DNA of 12,062 nt from DAOOPX01 sp964653045 (GTDB lineage Bacteria > Patescibacteriota > Microgenomatia > UBA1400 > PJMF01): NCBI GenBank assembly GCA_964653045.1, contig CAZZBW010000026.1:1-12062 (forward strand). The letters run 5' to 3'. A program made the position numbers and the translations under genes. Of the stretch, positions 5,504-11,996 are shown piece by piece; the first letter of the stretch is position 1; every line of letters begins with the position of its first letter. The notes under the pieces are model-generated. The model ran no database searches. It saw nothing but the letters and a program-made list of their open reading frames with translations, and was not told where the DNA came from.

Positions 5504-6454
5504 ATGTCCAAAGTATTAGTGACCGGTGCCTTTGGCTTAGTCGGCAGCGATTTAATCCCTAAACTTCAGCAAATACATGGTGGAGATAACGTAATCGCCC
5601 TAGCGCGTGAAACTAGAAACCCAGATTTCACTGGAATTGTGGAAACTGGCAATGTTACTGACCCAACTGTCCTCAAACAAATTGTGGAAAAATACCAGAT
5701 AGACGAAGTTTATCACTTGGCCGGCCTGCTCTCCGCAGGAGGTGAAAAAAATCCAGATTTGGCGTGGGAGGTGAATGTCGGCGGGTTGAAACATGTGCTT
5801 GATTTGGCCAAAGAGTATCGACTCAAAGTGTTCTGGCCCAGCTCAATCGCGGCATTTGGTCCCACTACACCCAAAACAGACGTACCTCAGCACACGGTGC
5901 TCGAACCAACCACCATGTACGGCGTCAATAAAGTGGCGGGCGAACTGCTCTGCCAATACTACTTTTTGAAGTACGGTGTCGATGTCCGGAGCTTACGCTA
6001 TCCAGGCTTAAACGGCTACAAGGCTAAACCGGGTGATGGCACTACCGAGTACGCCATTCATATTTTTTACGGCTTGATCCAAAATAATCGTTACGAGTGT
6101 TTCCTCAAACCAGATACCAGGTTGCCAATGATGTATATGGATGACGCGATCGCTGGCACGATCGCGTTAATGCAGGCGCCGAAAGAAAAAATCAGTATTC
6201 GAACTAGTTATAATTTCGGCGCCATCAGCTTCACACCAGCTGAACTGGTAGCAGAAATCAAGCAGTTCGCGCCTGAGTTCGAGGTCAGTTATCAACCCGA
6301 CTTTCGCCAACAAATTGCCGAAGGCTGGCCTCAATCAATCGACGATTCTCAGGCGCGTCAAGATTGGAACTGGCAACCCCAGTTTGATCTTTCCGAGATG
6401 ACTCAAGCACTTTACCAAGGTATTAAACAAAAAATTACTAGTTCCAATTATTAG
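5504..6454 (+). CDS. L-threonine 3-dehydrogenase, SDR/epimerase type
   Basis: This enzyme oxidises L-threonine to 2-amino-3-ketobutyrate with NAD+. The 316-residue length and sequence match the short-chain dehydrogenase/UDP-epimerase-like TDH group found in some bacteria, Thermoplasma-type archaea and animals, not the zinc alcohol-dehydrogenase type of E. coli. The NAD-binding VTGAFGLVG (6-14) starts the Rossmann fold. The catalytic set is PSSIAAFGP (112-120; Ser113/114) and YGVNK (139-143; Y139, K143). The blocks RYPGLNGYKAKPGDGTTEYA (165-184) and FLKPDTRLPMMYMDDA (200-215) are diagnostic for threonine specificity within the epimerase superfamily. The start is supported by the GAAAGG site. 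The next gene, 25 nt downstream, encodes the following step, which strengthens the call. A 9-bp inverted repeat lies in the TRLPMMYMDDA region. Confidence 0.92.
   Translation: MSKVLVTGAFGLVGSDLIPKLQQIHGGDNVIALARETRNPDFTGIVETGNVTDPTVLKQIVEKYQIDEVYHLAGLLSAGGEKNPDLAWEVNVGGLKHVLDLAKEYRLKVFWPSSIAAFGPTTPKTDVPQHTVLEPTTMYGVNKVAGELLCQYYFLKYGVDVRSLRYPGLNGYKAKPGDGTTEYAIHIFYGLIQNNRYECFLKPDTRLPMMYMDDAIAGTIALMQAPKEKISIRTSYNFGAISFTPAELVAEIKQFAPEFEVSYQPDFRQQIAEGWPQSIDDSQARQDWNWQPQFDLSEMTQALYQGIKQKITSSNY
6144..6167. repeat. Intragenic inverted repeat, 9-bp arms, 6-nt loop
   Basis: ACGCGATCG (6144-6152) and CGATCGCGT (6159-6167) flank CTGGCA, with a further G-T wobble pair outside. It encodes DAIAGTIA of the threonine dehydrogenase. 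Confidence 0.85.
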
Positions 6455-6479
6455 TACTTATTTACAGCTAACTCAACCT

Positions 6480-7736
6480 ATGCCAAAAACCAATTTTATC
6501 CAAAAAATTAGTCAAGAAATCAACCGGATTGACGGAATTAAAACCAGTAAGAGACGCGAAAAATTAATCGAGGGATTTACTGATCACTCTGCTCCGCGAG
6601 CAATTATTGACGGCAAAGAGTTTCAAATCTTTAACTCCAACGATTATCTCGGACTCAGACACCATCCGTTACTCAAAGCTGCGGAACACGAGTCGAGCGC
6701 CAAACTCGGCACTGGACCAGGCGCAGTCAGGTTCATTTCTGGTTCATTTGCTATCCATCGTCAGTTGGAAAAGGCACTAGCCAAATTCCACGGCAGGGAT
6801 GATGCTATTGTTTTTTCTTCGGCGTTTGCGGCTAACTTGGCAACTATTTTTAGCTTAATCAAGGGTCAAGCCAAAGACTCTTTGATTGACGACCAAGTGC
6901 TAGTTATCTCGGACGAGCTTAATCATCGTAGTATTATTGATGGAATCAGGTTATCGGGATTAACAAAAGAACAGAAACAAATTTTTCAGCATCTTAATTC
7001 CGATTCTTTAGAGAGCATTATCAAAGAAAATTTGGGAAAATTTGATCGCGTGGTGATCATTACCGATGGAATTTTCAGCATGTTGGGCGAGCACCAGGAT
7101 TTGAGCGCTATTAAACAAGTGGTCGATAAATATGATTCGAAATTTACTAACGGAATTCTATTAATCGTTGATGATTGCCATGGAATAGCAGCTTTTGGTC
7201 CTACCGGCAGAGGCGTGGAAGAAGTTTCCAACACTCAAGCTGACGTCCTAGTGGGCACGCTTGGCAAAGGCTTGGGTGCCGATGGCGGGTACGTGGCGGC
7301 TGACCAGGTAATCATCGATTACCTGCGCGAGTCAGCCGCTACCTACATTTACTCCAACTCAATTTCTCCTGGCACTGCAGCAGCAGCGCTAGCTGCAGTA
7401 GAGCTAATTGACTCTGCTGAAGGCACAAAGCTACTTGGACAACTCCAAAAAAACATTGAGACTTTCAAACAAGCAATTAGCAAAACTAAACTTAAATTGG
7501 CAAGTCGATCCAACCATCCGATTCAGCCACTGTTAATTGGAGATCCCAAAGCAAGCCAAGCGCTAACTCAAGAGTTGTTTGCGCGTGGCTACCTTGTGAC
7601 TAGCATCAATTATCCAGTTGTAGCAAAATCTAAGGATGAAATCCGGGTGCAACTGGCTGCAACCCAGACTGCTCAAGAAATTATTGAGTTTGTGGACGTC
7701 ATAAGCAAGAGTGCAGAAAAAGTTGAGCTGTTTTGA
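6480..7736 (+). CDS. kbl: 2-amino-3-ketobutyrate CoA ligase (glycine C-acetyltransferase)
   Basis: This PLP enzyme of the alpha-oxoamine synthase family cleaves 2-amino-3-ketobutyrate with CoA to glycine and acetyl-CoA. It has 418 residues, slightly longer than the usual near-400. Visible motifs are NSNDYLGL (52-59), GTGPGAVRFISGSFAIHRQL (77-96), DELNHRSIIDGIRLS (145-159), TDGIFSMLGEHQDL (195-208), VDDCHGIAAFGPTGRG (230-245) with the PLP-pairing Asp and His, and GTLGKGLGADGGYVA (259-273) with the PLP-binding lysine K263. The TDG-x-FSM block and the C-terminal PVVAKSKDEIRVQLAATQT favour KBL over BioF or HemA, and the adjacent threonine dehydrogenase confirms the pathway. The two genes are 25 nt apart with no promoter seen between them. 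No Shine-Dalgarno site precedes the ATG. BioF remains a less likely alternative. Confidence 0.9.
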   Translation: MPKTNFIQKISQEINRIDGIKTSKRREKLIEGFTDHSAPRAIIDGKEFQIFNSNDYLGLRHHPLLKAAEHESSAKLGTGPGAVRFISGSFAIHRQLEKALAKFHGRDDAIVFSSAFAANLATIFSLIKGQAKDSLIDDQVLVISDELNHRSIIDGIRLSGLTKEQKQIFQHLNSDSLESIIKENLGKFDRVVIITDGIFSMLGEHQDLSAIKQVVDKYDSKFTNGILLIVDDCHGIAAFGPTGRGVEEVSNTQADVLVGTLGKGLGADGGYVAADQVIIDYLRESAATYIYSNSISPGTAAAALAAVELIDSAEGTKLLGQLQKNIETFKQAISKTKLKLASRSNHPIQPLLIGDPKASQALTQELFARGYLVTSINYPVVAKSKDEIRVQLAATQTAQEIIEFVDVISKSAEKVELF

Positions 7737-7760
7737 TCACAATTAATCAATAAATTCGAG

Positions 7761-7790
7761 TTGCACAATCTCTGTATCCGTTGCTACAAT
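7761..7790 (+). promoter_or_regulatory. Promoter of the GH130 gene pair
   Basis: TTGCAC (7761-7766), an 18-bp spacer and TACAAT (7785-7790) preceded by TG at 7782-7783 make a good -35 plus extended -10 promoter. Transcription from about 7797 would leave a leader of about 35 nt before the ATG at 7832, with only a weak GGA as ribosome binding site. Both GH130 genes are probably read from here. Confidence 0.6.
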
Positions 7791-7831
7791 GAAAGGAACT
7801 ATTTGTCTTTGGTGTATTTTGTTGGATCTGT

Positions 7832-9496
7832 ATGCGTTTATTAACTAACACTCTAACTGATTTTATCGCTAAAACTCATACTGGTCAGTTGCCGAATGAA
7901 GAAGAAATTAAGAATTTTGACTTTGCTACTGCTTACGGACAGAAACCTTATACGGCTAACTTAGATAAAGATCACGCCCGCTCAATAAAACACTATCAGC
8001 AATTAATTTCCAAAAAATTGGGTGAGAAGAATCAGCGGATTGAAGTCGAAAAACAGTTCATAACCCAAGCTGGAATTCTGGTTTTTTTTCACCGATTGGT
8101 GAAAAAAAACCCTCTCGAAAGCAATCCAGGCACCGTTGTTTACTCCTGGTTGTTTGAAACCGCCGCTCCTGATCACGCCCTTTGGGAAAAACCCAAGATC
8201 GTTGCCCAGTTACCTACTCCGCAATCATTCCTAGCCAGCTTTGATCCAGAGCAGATTCATCTCGAAGAACATCACTTCAATCTCAAACGCTGGGAGCTGG
8301 AAAGAGTAATGACGTTGATTAATACCCGGACAAAAACCCGAGGTTGGTATTTTCTGGCGATTATTCATCAACATAACGAGTACTGGTCATTTTGGTGGCT
8401 GCCTGGATATGGAGTTTTTGCCAAAATTTATCCCAACTATCTTGTTTCTGGAAAACTAAAGCTTCGACACGCCCTACCTTTGCTGCAAAAACCGGCACTT
8501 AACCCGATTCTTAAACCTAACAAACATCACCAATGGGAAGCGTTTAACACTTTCAATCCCGCAGCTTTTTATGCCGCCGGCAAAGTTCACATTTTGTACC
8601 GTGCTCAAGGTTTTGATTACGTTTCCACAATTGGATATGCCACCAGTAGCGACGGTGTTAATATTGAAAAACGCCTGACAGAACCAATTTACTTTCCCAC
8701 AGAAAGCTTCGAGGGAAACTACATGCCAGCGGGTAAAACTGATCATCCCTATGTTTCTGGTGGAAGTGTCGGCGGCTGCGAAGATCCCAGAGTCACCGTG
8801 ATAGACGATCGAGTTTATATGACTTATGTGGCGTATGATGGTTGGAGCCCGCCCAGAGTTGCCCTGACTTCAATTGCGCTGAGTGATTTTCTTGATCATC
8901 GGTTTCTGTGGGAAAAGCCAGTGCTAATCTCGCCTCCCAATGTGGTTGATAAAAGCGCTTGTATCTTTCCAGAAAAGATCAACGGTAAGTACGTAATCAT
9001 GCACCGGATTTTCCCCAATATCCTGATTGATTTCGTTGACAGCCTTGAGTTCAACGGTCAACGCTTTCTCGGTGGAGAACGCAAAATTGGTCCGAGGGCC
9101 AGAGGGTGGTGGGATAGCCGCAAAATTGGTGCTGGTGCACCTCCGATTAAAACTAAACAAGGCTGGCTGTTAATTTATCAGGCTGTAGATGATAAAGACG
9201 CTAGCCAGTACAAAGTTGGGGCAATGCTACTCGATTTGGATGACCCAAGTCGGGTAATAGCCAGATCGAGCCAACCGATCATGGAACCGAAAGAAGCTTA
9301 CGAGAACGCCGGCTTTAAAGCCGGCGTCATCTATCCTTGCGGGGCAGTGACCATCAAAGACCAACTCTTCGTTTACTATGGCGGAGCTGACTCATTTGTG
9401 TGCGTTGCCACCGCAAAATTAGATCAATTCATCGAAAGTCTGATCAAGACTGGTCACTCAAATCTAGAGTTAGCCAAAATCGGTGTAACAGTTTAG
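7832..9496 (+). CDS. GH130-family beta-mannoside phosphorylase/hydrolase-like protein with unknown N-terminal domain
   Basis: The protein (554 residues) has two parts. Residues 1-215 are Trp- and aromatic-rich, without a signal peptide, and I do not recognise them. Residues 216-535 are a five-bladed-propeller GH130 domain: LNPILKPN (223-230), HILYRA (253-258), GGCEDPRVT (314-322) with the Asp that acts as general acid in the family, MHRI (390-393) and YYGGAD (515-520). GH130 enzymes phosphorolyse, or sometimes hydrolyse, beta-mannosides. The Y-H-G block present in the last GH130 domain of this locus reads YQA here (449-451), so phosphate handling may differ. The C-terminal PN(V) block is also altered (ENAGFKAGV, 491-499), exactly at the palindrome 9306-9327. 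Another hairpin with T8 and A8 runs lies at 8090-8121. The next GH130 gene starts 18 nt downstream. Confidence 0.82.
   Translation: MRLLTNTLTDFIAKTHTGQLPNEEEIKNFDFATAYGQKPYTANLDKDHARSIKHYQQLISKKLGEKNQRIEVEKQFITQAGILVFFHRLVKKNPLESNPGTVVYSWLFETAAPDHALWEKPKIVAQLPTPQSFLASFDPEQIHLEEHHFNLKRWELERVMTLINTRTKTRGWYFLAIIHQHNEYWSFWWLPGYGVFAKIYPNYLVSGKLKLRHALPLLQKPALNPILKPNKHHQWEAFNTFNPAAFYAAGKVHILYRAQGFDYVSTIGYATSSDGVNIEKRLTEPIYFPTESFEGNYMPAGKTDHPYVSGGSVGGCEDPRVTVIDDRVYMTYVAYDGWSPPRVALTSIALSDFLDHRFLWEKPVLISPPNVVDKSACIFPEKINGKYVIMHRIFPNILIDFVDSLEFNGQRFLGGERKIGPRARGWWDSRKIGAGAPPIKTKQGWLLIYQAVDDKDASQYKVGAMLLDLDDPSRVIARSSQPIMEPKEAYENAGFKAGVIYPCGAVTIKDQLFVYYGGADSFVCVATAKLDQFIESLIKTGHSNLELAKIGVTV
8090..8121. 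repeat. Intragenic perfect inverted repeat, 14-bp arms with T8/A8 runs, GATT loop
   Basis: GGTTTTTTTTCACC (8090-8103) pairs exactly with 8108-8121 around GATT, the same loop as the 787-818 repeat. It encodes VFFHRLVKKN in the unknown N-terminal domain. The 8-nt homopolymers are slippage-prone, yet the frame stays open. Confidence 0.93.
9306..9327. repeat. Intragenic perfect 22-bp palindrome (no loop)
   Basis: ACGCCGGCTTT (9306-9316) is followed immediately by its exact reverse complement (9317-9327). It encodes NAGFKAGV. The two paralogous GH130 domains downstream read HGMIPNV and EGIVPNV at this place and have no palindrome. Confidence 0.93.
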
Positions 9497-9514
9497 CCAC
9501 AAAGTTCCTTATTT

Positions 9515-11434
9515 ATGATCAAACTTTCTTGTCATCGTTATAAAAACAACCCAATCTTATCCCCTAATCCAGATAATCTTTGGGAGGCTGAGGCAGTATT
9601 TAATCCTTCTGTTGTCCAAGATGATGACAAAATTCATGTTCTCTATCGAGCTCTATCAGCAGATCAGGACTATCACGGTCACAAACTCAAGCTATCCACA
9701 ATTGGCTATGCTTCTAGTGAAGATGGATTAAATTTTACCAATCGCCATCAACTGATCGTTCCCGAGAAACCTTGGGAAAAATTTGGCTGCGAAGATCCAA
9801 GGGTGACATTGGTGGAAGATCATTTTTTAATTTTTTATACTGCCATTAGCGCTTGGCCGCCAGATGCCAACTCCATCAAGGTCGCAGTAGCACTCAGTGA
9901 CGATTTATTGACAATTAAACAGAAACATTTGGTCACTCCCTTCAATGCCAAAGCCATGGCTCTCTTCCCCGCCAAAATTAATGGTAAATATTGGGCGGTT
10001 TTGACGGTCAATACCGACAAACCGCCTGCCAAAGTTGCCATCGCCAGCTTTGATCTAATAGAAGACATTTGGTCGGAAAACTACTGGAATCACTGGTATG
10101 CCAACCTTGATCAGCATGTCTTGGAATTGCCTCGAACCAATCAGGATCATGTTGAGGTTGGGGCAGTTCCAGAGCTAACGAACGAAGGTTGGGTTTTGGT
10201 CTACTCTCACATCCAAGAGTACCAAAACCCTGACAAAAGAACCTTTGGCATTGAGGCTGTCTTACTTGACAAGATGAATCCCAGCAAGATCGTTGGTAGA
10301 ACAGAAGAGCCGATTGCGGTTCCCGAGTTTGAGTACGAAAAACACGGGATGATTCCTAACGTCATTTTTCCTTCTGGATCTTTGCTGGCTGAAGATGAGT
10401 TTCGTATTTACTACGGTGCGACTGACACCCTGTCTTGTGTCATGGCGGTCAGAACGTTGCCTTTCTTGAGCTATCTTAAACACAGTAATTACAAAGCCAT
10501 AATCAAACTCAAAAAGCATCCAAAAAATCCCATTCTCACCCCTGTCGCTAGTGAGGCATGGCAGGCTCAAGCTGTCTTTAACTCTGCAGCTGTATATCAC
10601 GACCACAAATTTCATCTCCTTTATCGTGCCATGTCCATGGACAACACTTCGACCATTGGTTATGCTGTCAGCGACAACGGTTTTGATTTTTATCAATATT
10701 CAAGAGATCCCATCTACGTGCCCAGAGTTGATTACGAAACCAAAAAACGTCCCAACGATTTTTCTGGATGTGAAGACCCAAGGGTGACCAAGCTCGGCGA
10801 TAAGTTTTATATGTTTTACACCGCCTATGACGGCATCTCACCGCCAAAAGTGGCAATGACGGCCATCTCAGTAGAGAATTTTAGTAATCGACGCTGGCTC
10901 TGGGAACCACCCAGCGTCATCTCAGATCCCAATTTTGATAATAAAAATGCTTGTCTATTTCCCCAAAAAATTCATGACAAATATGTTGTACTCCACCGAG
11001 TATCTGGTAGAGAAATTGCGCTCGATTATGTCGATAGTCTAGATTTTCACAGTGGCAAACTACTAGAAAAAGAAAGTGCGTTTACTCCCCGCTCTGGATC
11101 GTGGGACAGCGCCAAAATCGGCATCGCTGGACCACCTCATCTGACTGAGGCAGGCTGGCTGTTGGTTTACCATGGCGTTAGCGACAAAGATAAACACTAC
11201 CGCCTCGGATACATGATTCTTGATAAGGATGACCCATTTCGAGTGCTTTACCGCACTCCCTATCCAATTCTGGAACCTGAGTATAAATTCGAGAGAGAGG
11301 GCATTGTCCCCAATGTCGTGTTTTCTTGTGGCAGCGTACTGCAAGGCAGCACCCTATTTGTTTATTACGGCGGTGCTGATAAAGTCATGTGCGTGGCCAC
11401 AGGCGAGCTAGATAAATTATTGGCGGTGCTATAA
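9515..11434 (+). CDS. Tandem two-domain GH130 protein
   Basis: The 639 residues are two complete GH130 domains in one chain (about 5-318 and 330-637), each with a full motif series: NPILSPN/NPILTPV, HVLYRA/HLLYRA (R45, R371), GCEDPRVT (91-98 and 418-425, with the general-acid Asp) and IYYGATD/VYYGGAD near the end. There is no signal peptide, so it should be cytoplasmic. Domain 2 keeps LHR (493-495) and YHG (552-554), blocks that I associate with phosphate and active-site binding. Domain 1 has VLT (162-164) and YSH (230-232) instead, so the two domains probably differ in activity. Adjacent GH130 genes for 1,2-beta-oligomannan and 1,2-beta-mannobiose phosphorylases are known in Thermoanaerobacter, a useful precedent. 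It follows the first GH130 gene by 18 nt without a clear ribosome binding site, so they are probably one operon. Confidence 0.88.
   Translation: MIKLSCHRYKNNPILSPNPDNLWEAEAVFNPSVVQDDDKIHVLYRALSADQDYHGHKLKLSTIGYASSEDGLNFTNRHQLIVPEKPWEKFGCEDPRVTLVEDHFLIFYTAISAWPPDANSIKVAVALSDDLLTIKQKHLVTPFNAKAMALFPAKINGKYWAVLTVNTDKPPAKVAIASFDLIEDIWSENYWNHWYANLDQHVLELPRTNQDHVEVGAVPELTNEGWVLVYSHIQEYQNPDKRTFGIEAVLLDKMNPSKIVGRTEEPIAVPEFEYEKHGMIPNVIFPSGSLLAEDEFRIYYGATDTLSCVMAVRTLPFLSYLKHSNYKAIIKLKKHPKNPILTPVASEAWQAQAVFNSAAVYHDHKFHLLYRAMSMDNTSTIGYAVSDNGFDFYQYSRDPIYVPRVDYETKKRPNDFSGCEDPRVTKLGDKFYMFYTAYDGISPPKVAMTAISVENFSNRRWLWEPPSVISDPNFDNKNACLFPQKIHDKYVVLHRVSGREIALDYVDSLDFHSGKLLEKESAFTPRSGSWDSAKIGIAGPPHLTEAGWLLVYHGVSDKDKHYRLGYMILDKDDPFRVLYRTPYPILEPEYKFEREGIVPNVVFSCGSVLQGSTLFVYYGGADKVMCVATGELDKLLAVL
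10191..10230. repeat. Intragenic long hairpin, 10-bp plus 5-bp stem
   Basis: GGGTTTTGGT (10191-10200) pairs exactly with ACCAAAACCC (10221-10230). Inside this, ACTCT (10203-10207) pairs with AGAGT (10216-10220), with a 2-nt bulge and an 8-nt loop. It lies in domain 1 of the tandem GH130 gene. Confidence 0.8.
10890..10918. repeat. Intragenic inverted repeat, 8-bp arms, 13-nt loop
   Basis: GACGCTGG (10890-10897) and CCAGCGTC (10911-10918) lie in domain 2 of the tandem GH130 gene. It is weaker than the others and may be chance. Confidence 0.6.
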
Positions 11435-11445
11435 CTGCAAAAACA

Positions 11446-11454
11446 TGCTATAAT
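11446..11454 (+). promoter_or_regulatory. Extended -10 promoter (TGC-TATAAT) of the RRM protein gene
   Basis: A consensus TATAAT (11449-11454) is preceded by TG and one base. It begins 14 nt after the end of the tandem GH130 gene. No -35 at normal spacing is evident. Transcription from about 11461 would give a leader of about 117 nt. Confidence 0.65.
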
Positions 11455-11460
11455 CTTCCC

Positions 11461-11577
11461 TGTCAAGATCGATACTCGGTCAGTTCCTTGAGTCTAGAAA
11501 CTTAAGTGTCTTGTCCGAAGTTTTTTAGTAATGTTTAGATTTCTTTGATCTTGGCGGAATCTAAAGAAAAGGACAGG
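11461..11577 (+). promoter_or_regulatory. Structured 5' leader of the RRM protein gene
   Basis: The leader can form a hairpin of TTTAGATT (11534-11541) with AATCTAAA (11558-11565), 3 nt before the AAGGA ribosome binding site (11569-11573). The hairpin loop holds GATCTTG (11547-11553), complementary to CAAGATC (11464-11470) at the 5' end. With flanking pairs this gives ten contiguous pairs, two of them G-U, so a pseudoknot or alternative fold is possible. It matches no riboswitch class that I recognise. Confidence 0.4.
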
Positions 11578-11937
11578 ATGGAACCATCCCAAACCGTTAA
11601 TGAAAACAAGTTGTACCTTGGCAACTTGCCGTTTTCTATGCTTGAAGACGATATTCGCACTCTTTGTGCAGAGTTCGGTGAAATCAAGGAAATAAAATTA
11701 ATCACCGATTACGCCACCGGCCGCTCCAAAGGTTTTGCTTTTGTCGAGTTTGCAACCAAAGAAGCTGCTGATGCAGCTATTGCCGCCCTCGATCAAAAAG
11801 AGATCGATGGCCGAGCTATCTTTGTCAAAGTGGCCAAGCCAAAAGCACCTCGCGATGACAACCGCTCCTTCAGGGGTGGAAACAGCCGCGGCGGCGACCG
11901 CAGAGGCGGCTTTGATCGTGGTAATCAAAGATATTAA
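11578..11937 (+). CDS. Small RRM-domain RNA-binding protein with Gly/Arg-rich tail
   Basis: The protein (119 residues) is a single RNA recognition motif, the type common as cold-inducible or mRNA-binding Rbp proteins in cyanobacteria and many other bacteria. RNP2 reads LYLGNL (12-17) and RNP1 reads KGFAFVEF (51-58), with the aromatic RNA-stacking residues Y13, F53 and F55 present. Residues 92-119 form an Arg/Gly-rich tail (RGGNSRGGDRRGG...), like that of glycine-rich RNA-binding proteins. The ATG at 11578 is chosen because AAGGA and a further AGG lie just upstream and the RRM starts at the usual distance. An in-frame TTG at 11545 would add 11 residues but has no such signal. It is probably monocistronic: its own promoter lies upstream and a strong terminator follows. 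Regulation through its leader is possible. Confidence 0.93.
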   Translation: MEPSQTVNENKLYLGNLPFSMLEDDIRTLCAEFGEIKEIKLITDYATGRSKGFAFVEFATKEAADAAIAALDQKEIDGRAIFVKVAKPKAPRDDNRSFRGGNSRGGDRRGGFDRGNQRY

Positions 11938-11960
11938 TCAAACTAAAGTTTGAAAAGCTA

Positions 11961-11996
11961 AACCCCGTCCCGATATTATCGAGGACGGGGTTTTTT
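11961..11996 (+). terminator. Factor-independent terminator after the RRM gene
   Basis: AACCCCGTCC (11961-11970) pairs with GGACGGGGTT (11983-11992), extended inward by CGATA/TATCG with a one-base bulge, and is followed by a run of six T (11991-11996). It lies 24 nt after the RRM stop codon. This is the only canonical terminator in the window. Confidence 0.92.

Noticed and set aside
7374..7399. Inverted repeat with 8-bp arms (ACTGCAGC/GCTGCAGT) in the kbl gene
   Set aside because: It lies in an alanine-rich GCA/GCT repeat with a 10-nt loop, which readily produces such matches by composition.
8090..8121. Hairpins within genes read as transcription terminators
   Set aside because: They are inside intact coding frames and no T-run follows any of the stems; the T8 in this one is part of the stem's first arm.
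248..9327. Intragenic inverted repeats as a mobile palindromic element family (Rickettsia-type)
   Set aside because: Stem sequences are mutually unrelated and the encoded residues mostly read as normal family sequence rather than insertions.
10262..10696. Minus-strand 144-codon open frame inside the tandem GH130 gene
   Set aside because: It spans the linker and both flanking domains of a clear coding gene, shows no domain, and has no promoter or ribosome site.
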